Of a DNA stretch of 64,000 nucleotides, positions 13,077-25,900 are shown piece by piece (within the stretch, counting starts at the first letter, position 1; each line of letters opens with the position of its first letter). The stretch covers positions 113,829,323 to 113,893,322 of the forward strand of contig NC_092047.1 in assembly GCF_003086295.3 (NCBI RefSeq), read 5' to 3'. Both the position numbers and the translations under genes were made by a program. This stretch comes from Arachis hypogaea. Lineage: Eukaryota; Streptophyta; Magnoliopsida; Fabales; Fabaceae. Below the pieces are notes generated by a model. That model made no database searches and was not told where the DNA came from. It was given only the letters and a program-made list of their open reading frames with translations.

Positions 13077-14731
13077 TCATGAATGACTGCTCGAGGCGCC
13101 TCTTCTTGTTGGAGACATACACTTCAATCTACACTTTCCTGATGGATGGTCTATTTCGACATCAAATGCTGGCAAAAGTGGCCGTCCGACGGCTTGAACA
13201 TGAGAGATGCTGCATCAAAGATATCCAATTTATCGGAGTTAGAAACATATAAGCAAAATGGCAATTCTTTATTTATGCACAACATTGAATTATCTATGCC
13301 TTCAACAATTTTAAGCAGAATAACATTGAATTATCTATGCACAACTGCTTATGACGGGGTGTGCCTGTGTGCATGTGTATGTGTAAGAGAAAGGATTTGC
13401 AAATTAACCATATGTAAAATAATTGATCCATTTCTTTCTTTTGAACTCTGCCCAGCAGCTCAACTTGAAGCACATCTCCAATGCACAGAACAGGTTCAAG
13501 TAGCTTGAATTTCTGCAAGCAGTTTTCCTGCAGTTTCATTATAGAAATAATTCATTAAACAGTGGCATAGAGTAATCTATGCTACAAAAAAATTGCAATT
13601 TTAAATAGATCAAGTCCACAAAAATATCTAGAGGGAAAAAGAGATCCGTTAATGCTCAAAAGATATATGTAGCTGAATCCCAATCCTCCTCTTTGTTGAG
13701 AGTGTTTATGGATAGAAAATAGGAAATGCAAAATCACAAGCATGTTAATAGTGCAACTCACTTGCAACATTGCAAATTCAGGTGAAGTATATGTCCATTG
13801 AGGACCCCCAAATATTTTATCAGCAAAAAAAAAATCAAGTTCACACATCTCTGATAACTCTAACTTTGTCGCGTATCTTGCACGGCCCATTCGGAATCGG
13901 ACAGCTTTTGCTGAATATGCTGCATGGTAAAAAGATACATTAATCAGCTAATCAAGTTGAAGTTAATATCCTCGGCATTAGCCATTTTCAGTTCAACTTA
14001 ATACCAAACTTGTCAATTAGCTACTGGACTAACCTTGGAATGGCTGCACATGAATCTCAGTGATTAGACATAGTTTGGAAGTTAGCATATATTCTAAAGT
14101 CTCTGGTACAGAAGGATCACTTTTCCCTTCACTAGACCAGTACGATGTATCTCGAGGGTCCAACGTATTCACATCATTTTCTTCGCGGATCTTATTGTAG
14201 CTGGATGCACTTACGGCACTCGAGATGCAATTTCTGCTGATAGAAGGACTGAGACCACATGCTAGGAACGCATAGACTTTATGATTTCTCTTGAGATATT
14301 CCCAATTCGAAGAACTTCCAAGCATGTTACTCACTGGTTCAATCATGTTCTCTACCTCGATGACATGTCTAACACCAGATAGTTCAGGAAACATTTTCAA
14401 GCAAAGATGCTTGCAAAGGCCATTTTCAATAACTGCATAATATATGGAATGCAAATCAATACAATTTAAACAGCACCATAATATTTCAACATTGGAAAAT
14501 TTAATACCAATAATGTATCACAAAAAAATAGACTTTGCAAGACAATATAACGTTAGAGAAGCTACAAATTTCACAAACCATGAACTCAAATGGCTTACCA
14601 AATTGGTGCCAAGAACGGGAAAGAGTCGAAACGCGGACAAGGTCACAAGGGTCCAAATGAGTGAGAACCTTTATTGACATGTCTGGTCCAAGCCGTTGCA
14701 ATAAATCCAGTTTGTTTTTCACTTCAGACAT
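13077..14731 (-). CDS. F-box protein, At4g00755-like (unit 3)
   Basis: This is the tandem duplicate of the gene at 6,078-7,732. Every exon border is shifted by 6,999 bases: 14,599-14,731, 14,034-14,432, 13,762-13,919, 13,409-13,527 and 13,077-13,209. The predicted protein is again 313 residues, with the F-box at residues 8-45 and the same C-terminal blocks. I saw no coding difference from the unit-2 copy, so the duplication is recent or the copies have been homogenised. Upstream DNA, including the putative 5' UTR intron, is also duplicated, so both copies probably keep their promoter. Function as for the other copy: likely an SCF adaptor with unknown target. Confidence 0.82.
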
Positions 14732-16543
14732 GATGATGCTCCCAAATTAGAACCAGCTAAAGTTCAAGTCTACTTCAACCTCACCAGAGACTAATATATT
14801 CAAAACATTTAGTGATCAGAATCAAATATCTTCAAGAAACTGGTTTTCCACCGACAATCAATTACATTGACAGGGGAAAAAAGAACAAATTTTATTAAGC
14901 TTCACATGATTGAGCCCTTAGAAAATTGACCAAAACCAGAACCAAAAAAGGAAAATTAGTTAGGAAGATTTATTCCCAACTTCCTATATCTGTTCCAATA
15001 AGCTAACTGAAAAAATCTTTTTCCAGAAGATTATTTAATGAGGGTACTATGGTGTGAACTAATTACAATGAATGAAGAGATAAATATAAACCCAAATAAG
15101 GAAAAATAGGAAAGAGGCTTTAGAAGGATTAGGATTAAGTGTGGCAAAGGGAAACCGTAAACACATACATTCATGTGCATACACAGAGAGAAAACAAAAT
15201 CTCAATTTTAAAAATTGAAAGATAAAAGAAAAAGAAAAAAGTGGTACCTTTCTGAAGTGCGGATCTAAAGTAAAGAGAGAAGAGAAAGGGGTACCCTTGA
15301 TTCTGAGAAACCGAGGAAGAAGAAAGGTGTGGATTAAAGAGTGAGAGTGTGAGTGCGCGCAATGAATCTAATCTAAAACAGGAACAAGGTCCAACAGGTG
15401 TTTTTGGAAGTGGTTGAAGTATCGCTATGTTACCAAGAACCCTGTGTTTGACATAAACATATTGAGTTAAATATAGATAATAACAATAATAATAATAATT
15501 TGAAATCAGTTAAACAAATAATTGTACACTAAAATTAAAAAGTCATGAATTTAACTCTTAAAATTAGTAAATTAATATTTTTATAAATTATATACAATGA
15601 AAGATATTTTTGAAAATAATATATACTAATACTCTTTTATATTAGAGTAAAGTATCGTTTTTTTTCCCAACGTTTGAGGTAAGTCCTATTTGTATCCCTA
15701 ACATTTAAATCGTCCTATTTGTATCCCTAACGTTTATAAAAGTGATTCAATGTTATCCTACTATCAATTATACTAACAAATTAGAAAAAGTATATTTACT
15801 CTCATGATAGAAATTAATTTGTATTAAAAATGGAATGAAATATATGCAGAAGAAGAACACACTTAATGTATCATAATAATATAGCTAGAGTTAGTTAGTT
15901 CTAAAGCTAAGTGTTTGTAGAGAATATGTACAGTTCTGTTCCATGTGAAATTGTTTCTCTCTTTTTTTAAAATAAATAAATAAATAAATGTGTCTATACT
16001 CATATGCTAAGATACTTCAGTAGCATATACATGTCTTGATTGCATCCTTTGCTTTTGCAACAAGCATTCTATTCTGCCTTCTTAGTTCTCAGGAATTGAG
16101 CCTAGATCTTAATTGAGGGAGACAATTATAGAAGTTTAATTTCACATATAAAATTGAAAAATAATTGATTCGCTACGGACAACGAAGAATATAACAATTT
16201 AAAGGTGTACTACTTATTTGTCAGTCGGGTTGGTGAAATAGTTCACCCGTGATAAAAAAAAAAAAAAGCCAAATAAAAAATTAAAATTTCATTAAAAAAA
16301 AAACTAAACCGCTTATTTAGTGTTTGATGCTGGAACCGTTAAACCAAAGACACCTTAGTGTTAAATTAAATCAAAAGTAAAAGTAATATCAAATGGTAGG
16401 TTAAACTAGATTAAGTTTAATAGAAAGCATAAACAGTTGAAACTGACAATGACGCTGTAATTAGACACTTCAATATCAATGATCGAATCCTCCATATATT
16501 TACAGTAACACAGTCATGCTACCACAAACTCAAACATAACATA

Positions 16544-16822
16544 TCAATAATCCTCCGGATCGTCGAAGTTTGGATCATTGGCATCCAAAGCCACCGGATC
16601 GATCTCCATCTGCCAGTAGTCTTGGCCGCCGATCCACGTGAACTTTCCGCCGTGGCCTCCCTTATTGGACGATCCGCTGAATCCGCTGCTGACAAATTTC
16701 CGGCTTTCCTTCGACTCGAAAAACGATTTTCGGCATTCCTTCAACAACAAAAACGCTTCTCTATTTGCCTTGCGGTTATCTCCGGCGTCCTTCCCCTTGG
16801 AGTTCTTTCCAGCATTCTTCAT
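16544..16822 (-). CDS. Small 92-residue protein, PDCD4/MA3-linker-like (unit 3)
   Basis: This is an intact copy of the ORF at 9,543-9,821, starting from the ATG at 16,822. The protein is the same; the one difference noticed (GGA versus GTA read on the plus strand near 16,700) falls in an Arg codon and is silent. It lies about 1.7 kb beyond the putative 5' UTR of the F-box gene in the same orientation. No RNA or domain evidence is available, so it remains a hypothetical protein. Confidence 0.5.
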   Translation of the reverse strand: MKNAGKNSKGKDAGDNRKANREAFLLLKECRKSFFESKESRKFVSSGFSGSSNKGGHGGKFTWIGGQDYWQMEIDPVALDANDPNFDDPEDY

Positions 16823-17398
16823 TCTCACTGCTTTCGTTTTTCACACTTTGAACCCTGATCACTGACGAAGGAGAAGGATTACAATGTATTCATAATAGAC
16901 CAGAAGTAACAAGTAAATTCTAAAATTCTATCCAAACAATATAAATTAGATACAAAATACCTGAAGACCTTTATCATCGATAAAAACTTTTCTTCCTCTA
17001 ATAGTACCAAGGTGCTATGCGCATTCAGCAAAAATTAATCCTTGCTCACAAAAAATTGTATTTAGAAATAAAGGAACAAATTGTGATTTTTTACTATTGT
17101 TATACACATGTATATATAGAGTATGAGTTTATCTTATCAAAAGTTTATCTTATTTTAAATTTAAATCTTATCTTATCAAAAGTTTATCTTATCTTCAATT
17201 CAAATTTTTTAAATACATTATAGAATAACTAATTATTCATAATTATTTATACACTAATTTATTCAAATTATTATCTCTTTCAACAATTATACAAAAAAAA
17301 TAAATTAAATTAAACTATAAAAAATTTATATTTCAATACTATAATCTAATAAATTTCTAAATTCAATAAAAAAATTTATTATATTAATTTTTAATTTA

Positions 17399-17434
<36 letters not shown>

Positions 17435-19100
17435 TGACTGATATATTAAACCCGACTTCACCCGACCCATGTACACCCTAGTAGCTAGCACAGGATACGA
17501 GTACGACCATAGCAGTATTGATAAATGTAGCCAAGCTGAAAGTTGGAAGAGTAGAAGCTGTTGGAGCACGTCGTGGGTTGAAATGCTGGGCAAATAATGG
17601 GCCATTAGTTGGGTCAATTTTTATTTTCGATTTTGATGCAAAAAATATTATTTACATACTAAAATTAATTACTAAAATTAATCATTATATATTTATATAT
17701 AAATACACATAATTTTGATAAATCAATATGTTACACGTTATTAAATGGTTGATATCTCTACAATTGAATTAAACTACATTCTTCTAAAATTCTAAATCAA
17801 AGAAGAGATAAAAAAATATTCAATAAGAAGAAAACAAAATAAAATTAAGTGGAGCTCAAACGAAAAATGTTAAAAATGATTCGATAGATGTCTATAATCT
17901 ATACTAAGTGCAATATTTAAAAATTAAAAAATTATTTAATTTTTTTATACAGTAATTTCTTTTAATTTAATTTAATTATCTCTTTTCGGTTATAAAGGTT
18001 TTTTAAGACATAGAAAATAAGAGATTGAATTATTGATAGTCTTCTTTTAAATTTTATCAATTAATTTTCAAATAAAAAAAATGAAACTTAGCTTTTCTAT
18101 CTTCAGTATATAAGATTGATTATGCATGAAATAACTTTATTTTATCTTCTAAAGAACAAAAACAAAAACAAAACAAAACAAGAAAGAGAAAAATATATAA
18201 CCATGTATCTAATTTTTATCATAACAATGGTAAAATTTTTACTATCTTTTCAAATATTATAAACACCAATTTCTAAGAAATCAAGTGTGATCTCTCATCA
18301 TTTATTTCATAGATGGGACAAAGAAAAAATATAAAAGAAAAATCATTCAAGAATAAGAAATTACACTTTATTCTCTAAAATAAAAATTCAAAATTTAAAG
18401 AATCCAAATTTAACATCATACTTTTAACTAAATGTGTTTTTTTTTTAACTTTCATAACCTTTCATTTTATGAAGAAACACTAGGAAATATTAGTCATGTC
18501 AAACTCGGTAATTATTTTTATTCAAAGTCTTATTTGATGCTACTAGGGTTCGTCTTGCTTAATGTCATTCATTATTTATATTTATTACTTCAATGTTATG
18601 CGAGTCTATTATTATAAGTTTATAACTAGTGTATTTAATCCACCCTCTTATTTATTTATTCTGTGTAATAATAATAAACACAATATTAATTTAGATGGTT
18701 AGTTCTTTTTATTTTTAACTAAGAGATTTTATATTTAAATTGTACAAATAACTATATATATTAAAAATTCTGTATATCAAACCTCTTTCAATCTTTATAT
18801 AGTAGATAAGTATATTGTTAGTAATGAAAATTATTAAAATAATAATCTTCCAATATATCATGACATATCTTTTGTTTTGATTTTATGCGACAAATTCCAT
18901 TATAATGTCCTATAGATTTAACTAGATGATAAATAATTTAAGTTGAAATGTTTATAGTTAGTTGAATTTTTATTCCACGCACTAAATATTACTATAAGGA
19001 TTAGGGTAATCGGAATAGGCCAAATGTCTTAATGGGTCACTGAACCTTTACGCCAATGGCTGATGTGTTTGTATTTTATTGTAAAGAAGCTTGACCTGAT

Positions 19101-19145
19101 GGGAATTTTTTTTTTTTTGGTGACTTGACCTGATGGGAATTGATA
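19101..19145. mobile_element. Tail-only retroposon insertion in unit 3
   Basis: Unit 3 carries CTTGACCTGATGGGAATT twice, separated by a run of T followed by GGTGA. Units 1 and 2 have the phrase once at the same place (near 5,098 and 12,095). This looks like an 18-bp target-site duplication around an extremely 5'-truncated insertion consisting of little more than a poly(A) tail read on the other strand. Confidence 0.6.
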
Positions 19146-19590
19146 TTGTGGATAGTATTTGAAGGGCCATGTGTTCAATAATGGGTTTAAAATTTAAAAA
19201 CTTATTTTTATTTTTATAATGATAATTTTAATATAATATATTTTTAAATTATTGGTATTAAATGCTAACTTTATAATCTTAGAAAATAGTTTTGAAAATT
19301 ACTCTCTTAGAAGCTTACAAAGAAAAGATAATTGCAACCTATATATAAATTTTGGATATTAATTTTTTCATCCTTGTGTTTCAAACTTTAATTTTTTTTA
19401 CAACTTAAATGAAATGTTATATAAATTTTGCTATTTAAAATGAATTTAAAATGTATTTTTTAAAACTTGTTGAATTGACAATTTGGCAAGGTTTATAACA
19501 GAGGGGGAGTGAGAAGTGATCTCCACCAACTTGAAGAATTGAAGCAGGACTATGTTGTGCATAGAACTTTATGTTAAAATGACATGCATG

Positions 19591-20648
19591 TTTTTTTTTT
19601 TTTGAAAGCAAACAGCTCAACACAGTAGTAGTGGAGCAACCAAGTCGGCCAAACTAAAAACAAACAAATATAACAAAAAACAAACAATAACGAAAGCCGT
19701 CCCCTTGTCATCTTCGGCATAGCCATCAACAACTAAAGGGATCTCCACCGCTCCACTCGTTAGCAATAATCGAAGACATGTTAATAATTTCTTCAACTCC
19801 TTTGCTTGTGTGCTGAAAGATTCGCCTATTCCTTTCCAACCAGAGGTTCCAGATTATCGCGCAGAAACACCTTAACCGGTGGTTCCGCTCTTCCACTCTC
19901 CTTGGTTCTTCTGTCCAACTAAGAAAGTGCTCTTTCAACGTTCCCGGAAACGACCATCGTCGCCCAAATGCTGAGATCCAAGCACTCCACACCTGCCAAG
20001 CAAACACACATCCTAGAAACAAATGGTGAGCATCTTCCACCTCGTTGTTACAAAGAACACAAGTAACGTCTTCCTCGCTGATAATATCAAACCGGCTCAA
20101 TCTGTCCTTTGTATTCACTCTTCCTATCAGAACAAACCAGACAAATAATTCCACTCTAGGCGGAACCAACCCCTTCCAAACAGTCCTGGTGAAGTTGTAG
20201 CTAGTTACCTCCTCTGGGATCAGTTCCTCCTGCACCACCTGCACAAATGAGTTAGTTGTAAAAATACCTCGCTTATCATATTTCCACACCACTCTGTCCT
20301 CTCTGTTATGAACTAGTCTCACAGGTCTCAAGATCTCATGCATGGCACTCAGGAGTTCTAACTCCCATTGGAATAGCTCACGCCTCCATTGGAAGTTCCA
20401 AATCCACTCAAACCCATCCCAAAACCCGCACTCCCCAATAACAGATCCACATTGGTTTGAAACTGAGAAAAGCCTCGGGAAGCGATCCTTCAAAGATCCA
20501 CCAAGTAACCATACATCCTCCCAAAATCGAGTCCGACACCCATCGCCAACCTCCATAGACAGGCCTGTAAGCATCTTATCCCTTAGATGTTGATTCATGA
20601 ATTGTAGCTGACAAATATCCTTCCATAGTCCTCCTCTAGTAGGCAGTA
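19591..20648 (-). mobile_element. 5'-truncated LINE (L1-like non-LTR retrotransposon), minus strand
   Basis: The insertion is absent from units 1 and 2 at the equivalent site. It is flanked by a direct repeat of at least 15 bases, AAAATGACATGCATG, at 19,576-19,590 and 20,649-20,663. It has a poly(T) run at 19,591-19,603, which is the poly(A) tail on the minus strand. One ORF (20,658 down to 19,726, 310 codons) covers most of it and contains the zinc-binding domain found after the reverse transcriptase in plant LINEs. Visible parts are a Trp-Lys-Gly-Leu-Val-Pro-Pro-Arg-Val-Glu block, Cys-Val-Leu-Cys, then His-His-Leu-Phe-Leu-Gly-Cys. The reverse transcriptase and endonuclease are missing, so it is dead on arrival. 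The apparent ATG of the ORF lies inside the target duplication, so it is not an original start. Confidence 0.88.
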
Positions 20649-20973
20649 AAAATGACATGCATGTTTTAATCAGTAAAAATAATTATCTGAATTAAACATC
20701 TTGTGTTAAAATTAGTACGGAAGTATATTTTGATATACAAGTGGAAAGCTAACGTGTGATTTTTTTTCTGAGGCATTGATAGATAAATTTTCAAAAAGGA
20801 ATATGTATGTGGCGACGATTTGTACTTATTAGAAAGCCACGGAATTAAAGAAAAAAAAATCGAAATTGTGTTGTTAAGATATTTGAGTTGCATACATGTG
20901 ACATTAATTTTACAGTTAACTGAACAAAATAAATATACAAGATCAATATTTAGGTGAAACAAATCTAAGTAAT

Positions 20974-22227
20974 CAAACACGAATAAAACTTAAAAACAAG
21001 GTTGTTTACAATAGATAGTGATTAACCAACCACAAATTAAAAAAGATTGTTAATTACTTTTATACCAAAAATATTAAGATATAGATGTTTCTTTCTTCTA
21101 TTATAAATAATTAATTAAACTTGTTATATTTTAGTTTGCCATCTATTAATAAAACAGAGTAAATATTTTTTATTACTCAAGCCAACCAATATCCTTTTCC
21201 TTTTAAGGTTTACAAGTTTTGCTTTATTTTATTCATTTTATCTAAAATAGTTGTTTAGAATCAATCTCAAAGATAACCTAAAATGTTTGGCAGACTTTCA
21301 GTTGCAGAAGGCATTTGTTTGGCAGCATTGGTAATATTAGACTAGCAATTGGTTTCCACCAATTTTTTTATGCTAGTATCTTAAAATAAGCTAGCTTACT
21401 ACAATTCAATAAACTTCAAAAAGAACAGGCTTTTCTTTCAATAAGGAGCACAAAATTCTTTGAAACATAGTCACCAGTAGCTGAGGTGAAAGGGTAACAT
21501 ATGCCTTTGAAAGCAACCAAAATCCATGACATGTATGTTAGTTATATTGATTGCGGTCTAATCAGTTAGCAAATCCAGCAAATGAAACAAGCAATAGTAT
21601 CTCAACCCAACAAGTACAAATCACAAATCAAACAGAAAATACCAAGATCCAGATTTTCTTTTAGATAGTTCATAGATAACTCAACCCAAATTTGGGGAGT
21701 AAGACATTACATCATTCAACTCCAGGGACATATAAGTATACCTACTAACCAAAATTTAATTATTCAACTTTAGCATTAACAGGGATTAAAATAGCTTGGA
21801 CAAACTTTTAATTTAGAGGAGCAAAACCCTAGACTATACATTAGTTTGACCCTAGTAGTTAACTGAGATCTCTTGCAACCAAGCTCAAATCCTCTTCTAG
21901 TTCTCCTTCTCCCAAGTTATTCAAGCTAGCTATCTATTTAACACAGTAAGCTTTGCAATGCAATATACAGCATCTGTCATTGCAGCACAGATATGCATTT
22001 CAACTTCAACATAGATAGAACAGACGTTGAGGCCTATAATTATTGTGTTCAGAAATTTAATATTTGATAAAGGAATGGGAAAATATTCCAAATTTACCTA
22101 CAAACAGTAACAAATATCAGGATGCACGAATGAGGCCATGACGGTACTGAGTAGCGAGTACCAAATCTACCTACAAGACACTGCTGCAAACCAGTGACAT
22201 CATCCACTACATTCACAATTCATAAAT
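20974..22227. other. Intergenic DNA, no gene recognised
   Basis: This is AT-rich single-copy sequence between the end of the tandem array and the TAF11 fragment. No convincing ORF, splice-coherent exon set or terminal repeat was seen. The first bases after 20,973 mark the break of the array. Confidence 0.6.
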
Positions 22228-22605
22228 TTACCGGAAGAGCCTCAACATTGGTCTTTTAAATATTCTTCCTTCAAGCTTTAATCGTCTATATGCTTCTCTC
22301 AAGTGACATAGACGAATTGGTCCTGATTCCTCTCTTGCATCACTATTCTAGCTGCAAAAAAGTAGTAGTTTTTATCAACAGGAACTTTTGGAATCAGAAT
22401 ATTGGCCTTCTTAGAACCAAGAACTGCGAGATTTTGACCTTAAAAACATCGTGCATGAACCATCTCATGCTTGTAAGCTATAAATGGAAACTTCCCATAC
22501 CTGTTTCAACAACTTCACCAACAAACATTTTTGCGATCCCCGGTACTACGATCGTCATCGGCACGGAAATTTGATGCTTGCTAATAATTGTTTGAATATC
22601 ATCAA
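22228..22605 (-). pseudogene. TAF11: TAF11 (TFIID subunit 11) fragment, frameshifted
   Basis: Two exon-like blocks on the minus strand match the histone-fold region and C-terminus of TAF11, a TFIID subunit. Block 1 (about 22,605 to 22,501) encodes KHQISVPMTIVVPGIAKMF, then VGEVVET, and ends at a proper donor. Block 2 (22,351-22,228) begins at a proper acceptor with ARIVMQER, then after a frame change reads SGPIRLCHLREAYRRLKLE and ends at Leu-Phe-Arg-stop, the usual TAF11 terminus. The frame change at about 22,329 looks like a loss of four bases from the Lys-Glu codons. The N-terminal part is missing or unrecognisable. Because an intron is kept, this is a fragment of a genomic duplicate and not a retrocopy. 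Confidence 0.8.
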
Positions 22606-22937
22606 AGAGAAGAAAGAAGAGGCAACTTGTAAACAATCTCATCTTACTATAATATAAACTACAGTGCAAATTACAATGCAAAAATAGCAATTTGTAAACT
22701 ACTATACAAATGCATAAGCCCATAAGTATCAATAATTCAGAACCAAGGTGATATGCAACAAAAACCAATCTTGAAGATTAACCAAGGAGAAAATGCAAAC
22801 AAGGTTTCAAGTGTCTAAGTATTGGGAAAAAAGAATCCTTTTTAGCAAATCAATTTGGGAAACTATTGTATTTTGCCAAATACACTACGTTTTCCTTTCA
22901 GCAGCTGAAAGGAACCCTAGTCAATGAGTCACCCACA

Positions 22938-25900
22938 GCAAGGTTCTGAAAATTGAACCGATCATCAAACCACTTATTAGTTCATCGATTTAAAGGTTTA
23001 ATCGGTTTAATCGTGATTCAACCGAAATAATCAAATTATAATAAAATAACATATTAAATTTTAAATAAATATACAAAAATATAAATATATTCTGACATAA
23101 ATCTTAAATATAGACAAATTAAAAGTATAATTCCAATTAAAATCTCATCATAATCACATTTAAATACAATACATGAGTCAAATATAAAAAAAATATCAAA
23201 AGTTAAATTTTATATACATATAAAATTTATAATATTATATGAAATTTAAGATAATCACAAAAAACAAAAAAAAATTTATTGAATTAACCAAATCAATCAT
23301 AAATATTCAATCATCTACTTATTTAGTTAATTCAATTCATCTATTTTTTCGTTAAAAACAAAAATAAAAAAATTATTTTTTCTATAACAAAAGATTGGTC
23401 ATAATCAAGATCCATATTCATGTGTGAACTTGTGTAACGCTATAATTTCACTTATTAAAGTAGAAGTATCAATTATTATTAGACAATGATATTAAAAATT
23501 TAAAATGTAGCATCCGATACTCGATGGAACAAGGCATACTTATTGTGAGACAAAAGAAATGGAAACGGCAGAGTCAAAAAGTGCAGACCCTAAAGGCCTA
23601 ACCGTTGCATTCTCTACCTTTAATCCTTGTTGTGTAAGATCCATTCTCATGGCTCTCTTCTCTCCCAATAAGTCAACTACTTGAACGTGTACTTGAAGTT
23701 ATCAATAGAAAAAGATAATGATCCCTTTCTCCTTGCAGAAGAACTATTCTAAATCCCTCCTTCTACTCATAATGAACAAATAGAAATTCTAACAAACTTT
23801 TAACAAAATTTTCAACATAATTTCAATAAAGATTAACAAGATTTTCAGCTAATCACAATTTTAGCAAAATTTCAGCACAATTTTAACAAAGATTAAACAT
23901 CTTTTTTCAAAAATTAACCAAAAGGAAAAAAAATACAATAACAATACAATATCACAACAATCCAATAGCCTTAGGTGTTTCTTAGTTGATACTCTCATCC
24001 ATACCTAAAAATCACCAGCAATCCAATAACAATACAATCCAATTACAATATCACAGTAACCCACAGTAACTCACTCCAACCCAGTAATCTCAAGTTTCAA
24101 AAGTCAAAATTATTCAACAATCATTCAATTCAGTAACAAGTCCACAGATTAACTAACAACAATTATTCAGCAATTATTCAACCTAGTAACAACAGCAAGG
24201 TTCACAGACTAACTAACAAGTAACAACAATTATTCAACAATTATAGTTTAAAAAAAAATTAATACCTAGAACTAAATGCTAGAACAGAGCAGAGCAGATC
24301 AGTAGCAAGAAAGGAACAGGGCACGACCGAAGGGCTGACGCGATGGAACAGAACTGGCGCCGGCGAGACAGTGGCTGCGTGACGGAGGCAGGAGGCGAGG
24401 CCGGTGACGGTGGTTTTGAAGCTCAAGCGTGGATGCACGATGGAGGAGAACGACGTTGCGACAGTGGCTTCAAAGCTCCAATTTGCAACGGCGGCGGTTG
24501 CTTGCCGGTGGCGGGACAGAAGTGAAGGAGGAGCTCAATGACGATGAGAGGAAGGGTGATGGCATGATGGGAGTGCTGCGCGTGTTTGCCGTTTTGGAGA
24601 GACTAGGGTTGGGAGTGGGACGTTGGGTAATGGTTAGGGAGTTCCTCAATCCAAACGGCAGCATTTTGGAGAAATTTAGAAAACCGGCCGGGTTACGGTT
24701 CGGTTCGACCGGCCGATTTCTGGCCGGTTCGACGGTCCAATAGCGATTTCTCATATCCCCGGTTTTGGCATCTATCCGAACCGCTTTCTCATATCCCACA
24801 GACCCACTCACCCCTCTGGCCCTCTCCTTCTCCTCTCGAGCCTCCAGCCCTCCACTCTCACCTCTCGCTCTCAGTTCGGCAGAGAAGAGAACTCGAACGC
24901 AGCTTGGAGGAAGCACCCAAGGAACCCTCCATCTCGTCATTGTTCTTCAATGTCCAGCCACCGCCGCCGTCCTCATTGCTACAGCTTTTGCACAACGTCG
25001 CCCTTGTTCGCCGCGCGGCCGCCTCCTTTTTGTTCAATCTTCTGCCTCTGTTTTTTGGCCAACCCTTGCTCTGCCCTTGCTGGAGCTGTTTAGCCCTTTG
25101 TTCAGCCCTCTACACCGCGTGTTCGAGCTTCTGTTCCGCCACCTTTCAGCCACCGTTCCGCCATTGTTCAGCCTCCGTTCAGCCATTTTCGTCGCATTTT
25201 AAAGCTCCTCCCTCTCCCTGTACTGTTTGAATTTCAGAACTGTTTCATCCTAGGGTGATTTTTTTTCCTTCTTGTTCTTTCTTGTATTAATTATTCAGTT
25301 ATTGTTTTATTTGATTGTTGTTTTCATGATTAGTATATTTTTCTAGTTCTTGTATTGTTGTTGGTTTGCTGTAGTTTAAAATCTTAATTGTTCTTGTTAT
25401 TTTGATTTTCAGGTTTAATTGATCTTATTAATTTGTTAATTTGATGAATTATTATTTTGGTGTTGTTCTTGACATTTTGATTGTTATATTGTGTTTTGCT
25501 GTTGTTGATTTAATAAATTGTTCATTGAGTGGAAGATGAAAACATGCCATGTTAAAACTGCTCCTGCCATGTTAAACCTACCATGTTAAAACTGCTCCTA
25601 TTGATTTAGTGTGGCTCAATCTCTGCTTCCAAAGAGATTCTACCACCATGCTTGGACCTTCTCTCTGAGGTTGGCCCTATGATGATTAAGGATATAAATC
25701 TTGTGACCCACTTTAAAAATTAACTTTTTAGTTTTTTTTTTAAATTGAATGTCTGAAATTTTGCTTGTTGATGCTCGTAATTTTGTTTGTTGATGTGTGA
25801 ATATATTCTTTCATATCCCTCACTAGGGGTGCACATGGGGACCGGTGAAGTCGGGTTCGTCGTGACCCGAACCCGACCCTAAATAATGACCGGGTCTATT

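Larger units (their letters stand above)
1..20973. repeat. Direct tandem array of ~7.0-kb units (three units, first one cut by the window edge)
   Basis: Long stretches recur with an offset of 6,999 to 7,001 bases; for example the same coding exons lie at 6,078 and 13,077, and the small ORF at 2.58, 9.54 and 16.54 kb. Sequence beside position 20,973 fixes the right end: units 1 and 2 continue there into the next unit, while unit 3 runs into unrelated DNA. On this basis the units are 1-5,872 (left end outside the window), 5,873-12,871 and 12,872-20,973. Unit 3 is about 1.1 kb longer because it holds a LINE and a tiny second insertion. Each unit encodes one F-box gene and one small ORF, both on the minus strand. 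The phase of the boundaries is set only by the right edge, so the true ancestral junction could differ by a few bases. Confidence 0.95.

Noticed and set aside
24343..25230. Cluster of ORFs on both strands in GC-rich DNA, considered as a gene
   Set aside because: All are low-complexity (Ser/Pro/Leu/Arg-rich), overlap each other on both strands, and match no family; they lie within a TIR element.
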